Positions 18,343 through 27,212 of a stretch of 64,000 nucleotides of DNA are shown piece by piece. The stretch is from Gordonia jinghuaiqii (GTDB taxonomy: Bacteria; Actinomycetota; Actinomycetes; Mycobacteriales; Mycobacteriaceae). How positions within the stretch are numbered: the first letter of the stretch is position 1; each line of letters begins with the position of its first letter. The notes under the pieces were generated by a model. It did not search any database, was not told the origin of the DNA, and was given only the letters and a program-made list of their open reading frames with translations. A program made the translations under genes and the position numbers. Location: positions 4,402,001 through 4,466,000 of the forward strand of contig NZ_CP059491.1 of the NCBI RefSeq assembly GCF_014041935.1, written 5' to 3'.

Positions 18343-19304
18343 AGTTCGAGGACCAATCGACCACTGGTGCAGCGGGATACGCAGATCATCATCGACTCGT
18401 TCTCGGACCGTTCCTCGGGTGAGAGGATCGAGTCGCGATGGTCCACCTCACCGCTCACCACACCGGCCTCACATGTCCCGCACACCCCCTCACGGCACGA
18501 CGACGGTGCGACCACCCCACGCTCGTCCAGGACGTCGAGGATGCTCCGATCCTCCGGAACGGTGACCGTGACACCCGAAAAGGCAAGTGACAGTTCGAAC
18601 TCCTGGTCGGGCGCAGCGGACATCACCGCCGCGGTGAACCGTTCGGTGAACGAGTCCACCGCGGGTTGCGGACCGCACGCCAGCGCGACAGCGTCGAGCA
18701 TCGCCGGCGGGCCGCACGCATAGACCGCCGTCCCCCTGGGCAGTTCGTCCAGGGCAGCACCGAGGTCGAGTCGCCCGGACCGGCCCGATTCGTGGATCGT
18801 GACCTCGCCGGGATGCCGCATCAGGAGTTCGTCGGCGAACGCCATCTCCGCATGCGTCCGCCCGAGGTAGATCAGTCGCCACGGACGGCCCGCCCGAGCC
18901 GCCTGTTCGATCAGCGTGAGGATGGGGGTGATGCCGATACCGCCGGCGACGAAGACGTACCGCAACGCCCGTGTCAGGGCAAAGTGATTGCGCGGAGCGC
19001 TGATCAGGACCTCCGATCCGGCGGTCAGGTCGTCATGCGCGGAGATCGACCCGCCCCGACTGTCCGCGCGACGCTCGACGGCGATCCGGTAGGTGCTCGT
19101 CTCACCGGGCTCGGAACACAGCGAGTACTGCCGGATCGGACCGGCCGGGGTGGCCAGGTCGACGTGCGAGCCCGGCGTCCACGGCGGGAGCGCCTGACCG
19201 TCGGATCCAGCGAGGACGAACTCGTCGACACGTTCGGTCACGGCACGCCGCGACACCACTCGGACTCGGATGGGATTCTGAATCCCGTTGGATGACACTG
19301 ACAT
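18339..19304 (-). CDS. phthalate-dioxygenase-type reductase (FMN/NADH/2Fe-2S)
   Basis: A roughly 321-residue electron-transfer protein of Rieske non-haem oxygenases: FMN-binding beta-barrel (about residues 10-105, with R-Q-Y-S-L-C-S), NAD-binding domain (about 110-225, FVAGGIGITPILTLI and YACGPPAMLD) and a C-terminal plant-type [2Fe-2S] ferredoxin domain (CREGVCGTCEAGVV plus a later Cys, about 275-310). The start at ATG 19304 has GAGGAGA seven bases upstream. No oxygenase component lies nearby, so its partner is unknown or lost. It is translationally coupled to the downstream unusual amidohydrolase. Confidence 0.88.
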   Translation of the reverse strand: MSVSSNGIQNPIRVRVVSRRAVTERVDEFVLAGSDGQALPPWTPGSHVDLATPAGPIRQYSLCSEPGETSTYRIAVERRADSRGGSISAHDDLTAGSEVLISAPRNHFALTRALRYVFVAGGIGITPILTLIEQAARAGRPWRLIYLGRTHAEMAFADELLMRHPGEVTIHESGRSGRLDLGAALDELPRGTAVYACGPPAMLDAVALACGPQPAVDSFTERFTAAVMSAAPDQEFELSLAFSGVTVTVPEDRSILDVLDERGVVAPSSCREGVCGTCEAGVVSGEVDHRDSILSPEERSENESMMICVSRCTSGRLVLEL

Positions 19305-19374
19305 CGGAGATCTCCTCGACACACGGATCTCTCACCGGACTCCCAGCCACAGGAACCACGCCCACAGTGGGAGG

Positions 19375-19968
19375 CTACGACGACGCCTGCACAACGATCA
19401 GATGTGCGGTGTCGGAACCGACGAGCCGCCACCTATGGGGAATGCCGCCAGCGTAATAAAGACTGTCGCCCTTGTGCAATTCGACGAATCGGCCCCCGAG
19501 GTCCACTTCGATATCACCGGCGACGACATGCAACCACTCGTCCTGCTCGTGCTGGAAGTGCTCCCCGTAATCCCTGCGGCTCAACGATTGTTCCTGCGGG
19601 TAGAACACGGCATCGCCGTTCACCAGCAAACGGGCGTATCCGGCGCCGTCCCCGGCCTGCGGCAGAGTCGCCCCCTCGCCCGAACGCACCAGCTGTGCGC
19701 CGTCGGGCGCCGACGCCGGGGAGTTCGCCGCGCGTGCCGGATCGGCCGCCAGCATCAGACTCACCTGCGTGGTGTCCAGCGCGCGCGCGATACGTTCCAG
19801 CGTGGTCATACTCGGCCGGGCGTAGCCGCGTTCGAGTTGCGAGAGAAACGGATGCGAGATACCGGCCTGCGCAGCGAGATTCGCCAGCGTGAGCCCATGG
19901 TGCTTACGCCGGCGACGGATCTCGGCACCCAGCGACACCTGAGCGCGATCCGGCTCGTCCAATGCCAT
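19375..19968 (-). CDS. XRE-family regulator with cupin sensor domain
   Basis: A 198-residue transcription factor with an N-terminal helix-turn-helix of the XRE type (about residues 15-70, LTLANLAAQAGISHPFLSQL) and a C-terminal cupin (about 110-195, EHFQHEQDEWLHVVAGDIEV and HKGDSLYYAGGIPHRW). This PuuR/SutR-like architecture usually controls catabolism of the ligand bound by the cupin. The start at ATG 19968 has GGAAGGCAGG upstream; further ATGs upstream (19998) lack one. It is divergent from the amidohydrolase/ABC operon and is its most likely local regulator. Confidence 0.88.
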   Translation of the reverse strand: MALDEPDRAQVSLGAEIRRRRKHHGLTLANLAAQAGISHPFLSQLERGYARPSMTTLERIARALDTTQVSLMLAADPARAANSPASAPDGAQLVRSGEGATLPQAGDGAGYARLLVNGDAVFYPQEQSLSRRDYGEHFQHEQDEWLHVVAGDIEVDLGGRFVELHKGDSLYYAGGIPHRWRLVGSDTAHLIVVQASS

Positions 19969-20061
19969 GATCACCTGCCTTCCAGCAGAATCGGTCATTT
20001 TGGTTACACGCCTGCAGCTCTGGTTAACGTCGCGGCAACAGCGCATTCCTATATTCGGAGA

Positions 20062-20078
20062 TGTTGACGTGGTCAACA
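20062..20078. promoter_or_regulatory. palindromic operator candidate
   Basis: TGTTGAC-GTG-GTCAACA is a perfect 7-bp inverted repeat with a 3-bp spacer. It lies in the divergent gap between the XRE-cupin regulator (start 19968) and the amidohydrolase (start 20202), the place where an autoregulated local repressor would bind. No other gene is seen in the 233-bp gap. Confidence 0.6.
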
Positions 20079-20201
20079 AGTACCCGAAGTATCCCACTCC
20101 CGCCGCCCAGCCACAGCGGGACCACAGACACGCAGACCGGCGCGACGGCGCGCATCCGTCCAGCCCCGCAAGGGGTTTCACGTTCGTACGGGGGATCACC
20201 G

Positions 20202-21506
20202 ATGCAGGCCGCTCAACCAGTCGCGGTGCCGGGCATCACCGGCGCGCTACCCGACGGCACGGTCGTCGACATCGAGTTGTCCCACGACCCCGACGGCGTG
20301 CGACGCGTGGCCGCCGTGTCACCCGCCACGGCGGCGACGCTCCATCCCGACGGCTGGCTCGACCTGAACGGGTTCGTCCTCACCGCGGCCGCGGCCGAAC
20401 CCCACGCCCACCTCGACAAGGCCCTGTCCTGGCCCGAGATCAAATCCCCCCCGGGCGACCTCACCGCCGCGATCGCCTCGTGGCGGGCCGGCAGCCTCCG
20501 ATTCGAGGAGGACTCGTTCCGCCGCCGCGCACTCGCGGCCACCTCGGCCATGCTGCGCAACGGGACCACCGCGGTCCGGACGCACGCCGACGTCCTGCCG
20601 CACGAGGATCCCCTTCGTGCCGTGCGGGCACTCGTCGACGTCCGCGACTCCCTCCGCGGCCTGATGTCGATCCAGGTGGTCGTGCTCCCCAATCCACTCA
20701 CTCCCACGGCACACATCGAGGCAGCGCTCGACGCCGGGGCCGACCTCCTCGGCGGTGCCCCGCACGTCGCCGACGACCCTCTCGCCGAACTCACCCGCCT
20801 GCTCGATCTCGCGGAGGCCCGTCAGATCGGCGTCGACCTTCACGCCGACGAGTTCCTCGACGGTGACCACCTGACCATCGAGGCCTACGCCGACCGTGTC
20901 GCCGACTGGCCGGCCGATCGCATCCGCACCGCGGGCCATTGCTGCCGGTTGGACACCCTTCCACCCGACGACCTCGAGCGTGTGGCGAAAGCCCTGGCAC
21001 GGGCGTCGGTGTCGGTCATCGCGCTGCCGGTCACCAACCTGTATCTCCAGGGCCGGACCGGCCCGTCCGCCGGACGCCGCGGCATCACCCCCATCGAGGT
21101 GTTGCGCGACCACGGGGTCCTCGTCGCAGGCGGTGCCGACAACATCCGCGACCCGTTCAACCCCGTCGGCCGAGCCGACCCGCTGGAGACCGTGTCGCTT
21201 CTGGTCACCGCGGCACATCAATCACCCGACACCGCAATGCAACTCGTCACCGACAATGCGCGTGCGGTACTGGGTTGCGAGCCCGCAGGCCCGGTTGTCG
21301 GGGCCCGCGCGGATCTCCTCGCGGTGCGCGGGACCGACCTCGTCGAGGTGATCGCGTCTGCTCCGGCCGATCGGGTCGTCATCGTGAACGGGACACCGGT
21401 CTCCCGAACCGAGACCACGACGTGGACGGCCACCCCGGAGGATCTCGCGATCACGCGGGGCATCCAGAACCTCACCGCCCCAACCCTTGTCGAGATGGAG
21501 AGATGA
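20202..21506 (+). CDS. cytosine-deaminase-like amidohydrolase (CodA family)
   Basis: A 434-residue amidohydrolase resembling cytosine/isoguanine deaminase. Metal and catalytic elements are intact: EPHAHLDKAL (H-x-H), VDLHADEFLD (H-x-D-E), AGHCCRLD and GGADNIRDPFNP (the N-I-R-D loop with its Asp). The start at ATG 20202 is supported by a nearby GGGGGAT element; the open frame extends upstream without homology. Its stop overlaps the start of the ABC ATPase, so this hydrolase and the importer are one operon. Likely reaction: hydrolytic deamination or ring opening of a pyrimidine-like or other cyclic amide substrate. The exact substrate is not evident. Confidence 0.85.
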   Translation: MQAAQPVAVPGITGALPDGTVVDIELSHDPDGVRRVAAVSPATAATLHPDGWLDLNGFVLTAAAAEPHAHLDKALSWPEIKSPPGDLTAAIASWRAGSLRFEEDSFRRRALAATSAMLRNGTTAVRTHADVLPHEDPLRAVRALVDVRDSLRGLMSIQVVVLPNPLTPTAHIEAALDAGADLLGGAPHVADDPLAELTRLLDLAEARQIGVDLHADEFLDGDHLTIEAYADRVADWPADRIRTAGHCCRLDTLPPDDLERVAKALARASVSVIALPVTNLYLQGRTGPSAGRRGITPIEVLRDHGVLVAGGADNIRDPFNPVGRADPLETVSLLVTAAHQSPDTAMQLVTDNARAVLGCEPAGPVVGARADLLAVRGTDLVEVIASAPADRVVIVNGTPVSRTETTTWTATPEDLAITRGIQNLTAPTLVEMER

Positions 21507-22276
21507 TGAGCTCATCAACAACGACCGCGCGCCCGGCACTCGGTCATCCGCTCGTCGGTTTCGAACACGTAGACCTCACCTATCCCGACGGCACCGACGC
21601 GCTCCGCGATGTCAGCCTGACCGTCCGCGAAGGCGAGTTCGTCAGTGTGGTCGGTCCTTCCGGCTGCGGAAAGTCGACGCTGCTGCGGTTGTCGTCGGGT
21701 CTGGAGACGGTCACCGGCGGCTATATGCAGAGCGGCGCCGAACGCATCGGCTATGTGTTCCAGGACGCCACCCTCCTACCGTGGCGATCCGTCGCCGACA
21801 ACGTGGCGCTCCTCGGCGAGCTCGACGGCATGCCGCGCGGCGATCGCCGCGAGCGTGTCCGGGCCGCCCTGGACACGGTCGGACTCAACGGATTCGAGGA
21901 GCATCTGCCCCACATGCTGTCGGGCGGCATGCGGATGCGGGTCTCCCTCGCCCGGTCGCTGACCCTCGACCCCGACCTGTTCCTGTTCGACGAACCGTTC
22001 GCCGCACTCGACGAACTCACCCGTGAACGCCTGGGCACCGACCTCACCGAGTTGTTCGCCGCCAAGGGTTTTGCGGGCCTGTTCATCACGCACTCGGTCG
22101 CCGAGGCCGCATTCCTGTCCACCCGCGTGCTGGTCATGTCGGGGCGCCCGGGGACCATCGTCGACGAGTTCGAGATCCCGTTCGATTTCCCACGCTCACC
22201 GGACCTGCGTTTCGAGCCGGAGTTCGGTGCCATCGCCGGTCGCATCTCACGCGCACTGCGGGAGGCACATTCATGA
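21503..22276 (+). CDS. ABC importer ATP-binding protein (nitrate/taurine/ThiZ-like)
   Basis: A 257-residue ATPase with Walker A GPSGCGKSTLL (about residues 51-61), Q-loop VFQDATLLPW, signature LSGGMRMRVSLARS (about 139-152), Walker B LFLFDEPFAALDE and switch histidine ITHSVAEA. It belongs to the subfamily serving nitrate, sulfonate or hydroxymethylpyrimidine-type importers. The start codon is ATG 21503 (or 21506), overlapping the amidohydrolase stop, and its stop overlaps the permease start. Confidence 0.93.
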   Translation: MMSSSTTTARPALGHPLVGFEHVDLTYPDGTDALRDVSLTVREGEFVSVVGPSGCGKSTLLRLSSGLETVTGGYMQSGAERIGYVFQDATLLPWRSVADNVALLGELDGMPRGDRRERVRAALDTVGLNGFEEHLPHMLSGGMRMRVSLARSLTLDPDLFLFDEPFAALDELTRERLGTDLTELFAAKGFAGLFITHSVAEAAFLSTRVLVMSGRPGTIVDEFEIPFDFPRSPDLRFEPEFGAIAGRISRALREAHS

Positions 22277-23178
22277 CCACCCCGAACACCGGGGCCACCC
22301 CGAACACCGAGGCCCCCATGCGCACCGAGAAGTCCACCGACCCGGTCGATGACAAGTCGACCACCGAGATGACCGTCGCGACGACGTCGCAGGGCCGCAA
22401 ACGGCCGCGCAGGAAGGTGAGCGGGGTGATCGCCCCGCTCGTCGTGCTGGCTGTCGTGATCGGACTCTGGTACCTGGTCAGCTACGCATTCCTCGACCCC
22501 GGCCGCCGGTTCCTGATGCCGCCGCCGCACAAGGTGGTCACCGAGGGACTCTTCGGCCCGGCCGCGCAGGCCATGTGGGAAGCACTCAGCCGCACGGCCA
22601 CGGTCGCACTGACGGGTCTGGCGATCGCCGCGGTCATCGGCATCGTGTGGGCCGTCATCATGTCGCAGTCGCGGCTGATGGAGAACGCCCTGTTCCCTTA
22701 TGCCGTGATACTCCAGTGCATCCCGATCCTGGCCCTCGTCCCGCTGGTCGGCTTCTGGTTCGGGTTCGGCTTCAGTGCACGGGTTTTCGTCTGCGTGCTC
22801 ATCTCCCTGTTCCCGATCGTGTCCAACACGCTGTTCGGGTTCCGGTCCGTCGACCGGCAGATGCGGGATCTGTTCGCACTGCGCCATCCCAGCCGGCTCA
22901 CCGTCCTGCGCAAACTCGAGTTCCCGGCCGCGATGCCCGCCATCTTCGCCGGACTGCGGATCTCGGCGGGACTGTCGGTCGTCGGTGCGATCGTCGGTGA
23001 CTTCTTCTTCAAGCAGGGCAGTCCCGGCATCGGCATCCTGATCGACAACTACCGGTCACGGCTGCAGGCCGAAGAACTGTTCGCCTCGATCGTGCTCGCG
23101 TCCCTGCTCGGCGTCGTCGTGTTCTGGCTGTTCGGCTGGCTCGGCAATCGTGTCGTCGGCCGCTGGTACCAGCCTTGA
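22273..23178 (+). CDS. ABC importer permease (BPD_transp_1)
   Basis: A 301-residue membrane protein with a Thr/Pro-rich cytosolic N-terminus and about six transmembrane helices (first at about residue 55, GVIAPLVVLAVVIGLWYLV). The EAA-type loop contains LRKLEFPAAMPAIFAGLRIS. It forms the channel of the importer encoded here; the subfamily is the nitrate/sulfonate/pyrimidine-precursor group. It begins in an ATGA overlap with the ATPase gene and is followed by a 104-bp gap with short repeats before the binding-protein gene. Confidence 0.92.
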   Translation: MTTPNTGATPNTEAPMRTEKSTDPVDDKSTTEMTVATTSQGRKRPRRKVSGVIAPLVVLAVVIGLWYLVSYAFLDPGRRFLMPPPHKVVTEGLFGPAAQAMWEALSRTATVALTGLAIAAVIGIVWAVIMSQSRLMENALFPYAVILQCIPILALVPLVGFWFGFGFSARVFVCVLISLFPIVSNTLFGFRSVDRQMRDLFALRHPSRLTVLRKLEFPAAMPAIFAGLRISAGLSVVGAIVGDFFFKQGSPGIGILIDNYRSRLQAEELFASIVLASLLGVVVFWLFGWLGNRVVGRWYQP

Positions 23179-23194
23179 TCCTCCCATCCCCTCC

Positions 23195-23239
23195 TTGACC
23201 GCTGTACTTCCTTGACCGCCGTACTTCCATGACCGCCGT
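23195..23239 (+). repeat. 17-bp tandem repeat upstream of binding-protein gene
   Basis: TTGACCGCTGTACTTCC (23195-23211) is followed by TTGACCGCCGTACTTCC (23212-23228) and a partial third copy, ATGACCGCCGT. The array occupies most of the gap between the permease and the binding protein and could influence relative expression or mRNA stability. Confidence 0.7.
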
Positions 23240-23282
23240 CCGACCCCGTCTCTCACATCCCTGCCACCGAAGAGGAAGTCCC

Positions 23283-24461
23283 ATGAGCACACCCACCTGG
23301 CGTCGCCTGTCCAAGACCACCGGGATCGCCGTCCTGGCCGCGGCCCTCGCATTCACCGCGGCCTGCGGCTCCGGTGATGCCACCGAATCCTCCGGGTACA
23401 CCGGTGCCGTCGGGCCGGTCGACCTCAGCGCGAACTGTCCCGAGAAAGTCATCGTCCAGACCGACTGGAATCCCGAGGCCGAGCACGGCCACCTCTACCA
23501 GCTGCTCGGCCCGGACCCGTCGATCAGCGCGGGAGACAAGCGTGTCGTCGGTCCGCTGTTCGACCGTGGCGAGTACACCGGCGTCGACATCGAGATCCGG
23601 GCGGGCGGTCCGGCCATCGGCTTCCAGTCGGTGACCTCGCAGATGTACTCCGACCCCGAGATCCTGCTCGGCTACGTCGACACCGATCAGGCGATCCAGA
23701 ATTCGGAGGCCAACCCGACGATCGGGGTGATGGCGCCGCTCGACATCAGTCCGCAGATGATCATGTGGGATCCGGCGACCTACCCGCAGGCGAAGGGCAT
23801 CGGCGACCTCAAACCCACCAACGCGCGGGTCCTCTACTTCGAGGGGGCCACCTACATGGACTACCTGACCGGAGCCGGAGTCCTCTCCCCCGAGCAGGTC
23901 GACGGCAGCTACGACGGCACGCCGGCCAACTTCGTCTCCGACGGCGGCAAGACAGCCCAGCAGGGTTATGCCAGCTCCGAACCGCAGGTCTACCAGGAGG
24001 AGGTCGAGGGCTGGAAGAAGCCGGTCGAATACCAGCTGGTGCACGAGGTCGGCTTCCCCACCTACAAGTCGGCGATGTCGGTGCGCGCAGACGCGTTGGA
24101 GGACAACGCCGCCTGCCTCGAACAGCTCGTGCCCGTGCTGCAGCGCGGCGTCGTCGATTACATGAACTCGCCGGAGGATGCCGACAAGGTCATCCTCGAA
24201 GCGGTCGAGCAGTACGACACCGGCTGGGTCTACTCCCAGCGCAACGCCGACTACGGCCGCCAGACCATGGCCGACCTGAAGCTCGTGAGCAACGGCCCCG
24301 ACGGTGCCGTCGGCGACTTCGACACCGCTCGTGTCCAGCGGGTCATCGACGTGACCGGACCGATCTTCGCCAAGCAGGGCACCCCCGCCGCAGCCGGTCT
24401 GACACCGGATTCGGTCACCACCAACCGCTTCATCGACACCTCGGTGGGCCTGCCGTCATGA
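23283..24461 (+). CDS. ABC importer substrate-binding lipoprotein (NMT1/ThiY-like)
   Basis: A 392-residue periplasmic-type binding lipoprotein. The signal peptide ends in the lipobox T-A-A-C-G (Cys28). The mature domain begins with KVIVQTDWNPEAEHGHLYQL, the opening strand of the NMT1/THI5 fold in which a W-x-P-x-A-E-H loop binds pyrimidine-like ligands, and continues with GPAIGFQSV and the type II binding-protein lobes. The start at ATG 23283 has GAAGAGGAAG upstream. Its stop overlaps the FAD-oxidase start, tying uptake to catabolism. The ligand is probably a small nitrogen heterocycle; this is inferred from family and operon. Confidence 0.87.
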   Translation: MSTPTWRRLSKTTGIAVLAAALAFTAACGSGDATESSGYTGAVGPVDLSANCPEKVIVQTDWNPEAEHGHLYQLLGPDPSISAGDKRVVGPLFDRGEYTGVDIEIRAGGPAIGFQSVTSQMYSDPEILLGYVDTDQAIQNSEANPTIGVMAPLDISPQMIMWDPATYPQAKGIGDLKPTNARVLYFEGATYMDYLTGAGVLSPEQVDGSYDGTPANFVSDGGKTAQQGYASSEPQVYQEEVEGWKKPVEYQLVHEVGFPTYKSAMSVRADALEDNAACLEQLVPVLQRGVVDYMNSPEDADKVILEAVEQYDTGWVYSQRNADYGRQTMADLKLVSNGPDGAVGDFDTARVQRVIDVTGPIFAKQGTPAAAGLTPDSVTTNRFIDTSVGLPS

Positions 24462-25789
24462 CCGCGCCGGTGGTCGCGGTCAGCACCGACGACGGGCGAC
24501 CCGACTTCGGCCCCGGCGACGTGGACGCGCTGTTCGACGACCTGCTCGCGATCGTCGGACCGCGCGGCATCACGTCCCTGCCCCGCGCCCTCGAGCGCGC
24601 GGGGCGGGACGGCTCGGGTATGAGTCCCATCCTGTCCGCGCAGGACCTCGGGACGCCGGATCTCGTGTGTTATCCGCGGACAGCCGATGTGGTGCCTGCC
24701 ATCGTCCGCGCGGCGGTGGCCCGCGGCGTCCCGATCACCACCCGGGGAAAGGGCACCGGGAACTACGGGCAGGTGATCCCCCGGTTCGGCGGGCTCGTCC
24801 TCGACATGACCTCCCTGACCGAGATACACAGCACCACCGAACGATTCATCACCGCTGCGGCCGGGGCGCGGATGATCAATCTGGAGCAGGCCGCCTGGGC
24901 CCGGGGCAGCCAGCTCTGGATGTATCCGTCGACCGTGCAGTCGACGCTGGGCGGCTTCCTCGGTGGCGGCTCGGCCGGCACCGGGACGATCGTGCACGGC
25001 CGCAACCACGAGGGTTTCGTCGATGCCCTCGACGTGGTGTACGCGACCGACGACGCCGAGCTCGTTCATCTCGAGGGTGACGACGCGCAACCGTTCGTGC
25101 ACACCTACGGGGTCGCCGGAATCATCGTGAGCGCCTCGGTGCGCGTCGAACCGTTACAGCAGTGGCGTTGCGTCTACGCCAGTTTCGGTTCCCACCGCGA
25201 GGCCTTCGACGCCGCGTTCCGGGTGTCGACGATCGAACCAGGGCCGCGGCTGCTGTCGGCGGACGGGCCGGTGATCGTCGACGCCCTACCCGACGACCCC
25301 GCCCTGGTCCGCGGACGGGCGAGCGTGCGCGGCATCATCGACGCCCGGGCACTCGAGGAGGCCACCGATCTGCTCGTCGCCGGCGGCGGTCGCATCGAGG
25401 CGGTCCGGGAGGGTATCGCCGAGACCGTGAAACTGTCGACGCTGTCCTACAACCACCCGACGTGGTGGTTGCAGAAGGCACAGCCCGACAAGTGGTTTCA
25501 CATGGAGGTCCGCGGCAACGCACTGGTCAGCCGCCTCGACGAGGTCGAAGCCGTCTACGACGGCGGCATGCTGCACCTCGAGGTCGGCCACCAGATGATG
25601 TTCGGGATGCTCAACGGGATCTTCACCGGGCCCCAGCAGGTGATCGACGGAGTCGCCGCGCTCGAAAGCCTCGGCGTCGGAGTGCATTCCCCACATCAGT
25701 GGTACGTCGACCTCGACGCCGACCGCGTCCGGGCACTGGCCCGCCGGACCGACCCCAAGGGACTGCTCAACCCAGGAAGGTGGATGTGA
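24458..25789 (+). CDS. FAD-binding oxidase (VAO/GlcD-like)
   Basis: A 443-residue flavoprotein of the vanillyl-alcohol oxidase/glycolate oxidase superfamily. The PCMH-type FAD domain covers about residues 50-230: RTADVVPAIVRAAVARGVPI, TTRGKGTGNYGQ (pyrophosphate loop) and STVQSTLGGFLGGGSAGTGT. The remaining half is the substrate domain, ending in DPKGLLNPGRWM, the usual GlcD-type C-terminus. It overlaps genes on both sides (ATGA before, GTGA after). Oxidation of a hydroxy or amine group on the imported substrate is plausible; no substrate-specific motif is recognised. Confidence 0.87.
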   Translation: MTAPVVAVSTDDGRPDFGPGDVDALFDDLLAIVGPRGITSLPRALERAGRDGSGMSPILSAQDLGTPDLVCYPRTADVVPAIVRAAVARGVPITTRGKGTGNYGQVIPRFGGLVLDMTSLTEIHSTTERFITAAAGARMINLEQAAWARGSQLWMYPSTVQSTLGGFLGGGSAGTGTIVHGRNHEGFVDALDVVYATDDAELVHLEGDDAQPFVHTYGVAGIIVSASVRVEPLQQWRCVYASFGSHREAFDAAFRVSTIEPGPRLLSADGPVIVDALPDDPALVRGRASVRGIIDARALEEATDLLVAGGGRIEAVREGIAETVKLSTLSYNHPTWWLQKAQPDKWFHMEVRGNALVSRLDEVEAVYDGGMLHLEVGHQMMFGMLNGIFTGPQQVIDGVAALESLGVGVHSPHQWYVDLDADRVRALARRTDPKGLLNPGRWM

Positions 25790-26574
25790 CCGAAGCAGAG
25801 GCGAGTGGGACCCGGCGATACGCCGAGCTCACCACCAAACAGATCGAGACCGCGCTGTCGCGGGATTCGATCCTGGTGCTGCCGAGCGGCGCCATCGAAC
25901 CGCATGGCCCACACCTGCCGCTCGCCACCGACCTCATCGTGGCCGAGGCGGTCGCGGCCGCGGTCGTCGAACGCGGAGCCGCTGCCGGAGAGGATGTCTG
26001 GTTGTTACCGGCTCTCGGCTACACGAAGTCCGACGAACATGCCCGGCTTCCGGGAACGATCTGGCTACGCGCCTCGACGCTGTTCGAGACCATCGTCGAC
26101 ATCGGCGCGTCGATCGCGCAGACCCCGGCGCGGCGTCTGCTGTTCGTCAACGCGCACGGCGGCAACTCGGCCCTGATCGAGGTCGCGGCACGAGAACTGC
26201 GCCGACGGTTCGACCTGCAGACATTCTTCACCTCGGGTCCGGGGCAACCCGGCCCCACCGAGCGCGGTCTCGGGATTCATGCGGGCTGGGCCGAGACGTC
26301 GATGATGTTGCATCTTCGTCCCGACCTGGTGCACATGGACAAAGCGGTGCCTGCCGTGGCCGATGCGGTCGCCGACGCCACCCACATCGGATTCACCAAG
26401 CAGGTCAAATTCGGTTGGCTCTCCACCGACTTCGTCGAATCCGGCGTGATCGGCGACCCCACCGGGGCCGACGCCGACACCGGTGCGAAGCTCTTCGACG
26501 AGCGCGTCGACGCCCTGGTCGCCGCACTTCCCGAGATCGCCGGCTTCGACCCCGGCCTGGTCGGCCCCCGATGA
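25786..26574 (+). CDS. creatininase-family amidohydrolase
   Basis: A 262-residue member of the creatininase fold. Metal and catalytic motifs are complete: LPSGAIEPHGPHLPLATD (E and H ligands, about residues 34-51), LGYTKSDEH, FVNAHGGNSA and IHAGWAETSMM (H and E). Family members hydrolyse cyclic or linear amides (creatinine, formamides in riboflavin/F420 synthesis) or cleave peptides (MftE). No mycofactocin genes are present, so a catabolic amidase role is more likely. The GTG start lies within the stop of the oxidase gene. Confidence 0.9.
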   Translation: MTEAEASGTRRYAELTTKQIETALSRDSILVLPSGAIEPHGPHLPLATDLIVAEAVAAAVVERGAAAGEDVWLLPALGYTKSDEHARLPGTIWLRASTLFETIVDIGASIAQTPARRLLFVNAHGGNSALIEVAARELRRRFDLQTFFTSGPGQPGPTERGLGIHAGWAETSMMLHLRPDLVHMDKAVPAVADAVADATHIGFTKQVKFGWLSTDFVESGVIGDPTGADADTGAKLFDERVDALVAALPEIAGFDPGLVGPR

Positions 26575-27212
26575 TCACCAGCGGAACACACTTCGGAACC
26601 GATTGCGCGGCCGAGGATCAGCTCTCCATCGACCCGATGGTGCTGCTGAACATGTGGCTCCCCGCACCCGACGCCCCTCGCCCGCTCATGGCGCTGGCGA
26701 CCTGTGGGCGCGACGGATATCCGCGGGTCCGGCACGTCCTCCTCAGCGAGGCCGACGACACCTCGATCTACTTCCACACCGACTCGCGGTCCTCGAAGGT
26801 CGCCGAACTGGCCGACACCCCGCGCGCCTCGATCGCGGTCGCGTGGCCCGAACAGGGCCGGCAGGTCGTCGCCCACGGGGACGTCCGCCGCGCTCCCGAT
26901 GGCGAGTTACGGCAGGTCTTTTCACGCCGGAACCGCTACCTACAGCTGCTGGCGTGGCTGAACGACGACGACCTGGCGTCGCGACCACCGGACGAGCGCA
27001 GGCGCCGGTGGGCCGAGTTCGATGACACCCACGCGGATCTGACCCCACCGGAGACGTGGACTGGATTCGCCGTCGATCTGCAGGAGGTCACCTTCTGGCG
27101 TGGTGACCCCGACGGCCCATCGCAGCGAATCCGCTTTGCCCGCAACGGAGATGAACGGAATCCGGAAGAATGGAACCCACAAGAATGGAACCCGGAGGTA
27201 CTACCCGGATGA
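26571..27212 (+). CDS. pyridoxamine-5'-phosphate-oxidase-like flavin protein
   Basis: A 213-residue split-barrel FMN-binding protein. MALATCGRDGYPRVRHVLLSE and YFHTDSRSSKVAEL match the PdxH-type FMN site, and the C-terminus ends with the arginine-rich FWRGDPDGPSQRIRFAR block resembling the PdxH C-terminal motif. It could be PNP oxidase itself or a flavin-dependent enzyme of the pathway; its place inside the heterocycle operon favours the latter. A 15-bp duplication near the 3' end (27168-27197) makes the C-terminal tail repeat (E-W-N-P-Q-E-W-N-P). It overlaps both neighbours by four bases. Confidence 0.82.
   Translation: MITSGTHFGTDCAAEDQLSIDPMVLLNMWLPAPDAPRPLMALATCGRDGYPRVRHVLLSEADDTSIYFHTDSRSSKVAELADTPRASIAVAWPEQGRQVVAHGDVRRAPDGELRQVFSRRNRYLQLLAWLNDDDLASRPPDERRRRWAEFDDTHADLTPPETWTGFAVDLQEVTFWRGDPDGPSQRIRFARNGDERNPEEWNPQEWNPEVLPG

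Noticed and set aside
25786..26574. Creatininase-family gene considered as MftE of a mycofactocin cluster
   Set aside because: No MftA-D or MftF genes occur nearby, and the gene is embedded in the heterocycle operon.
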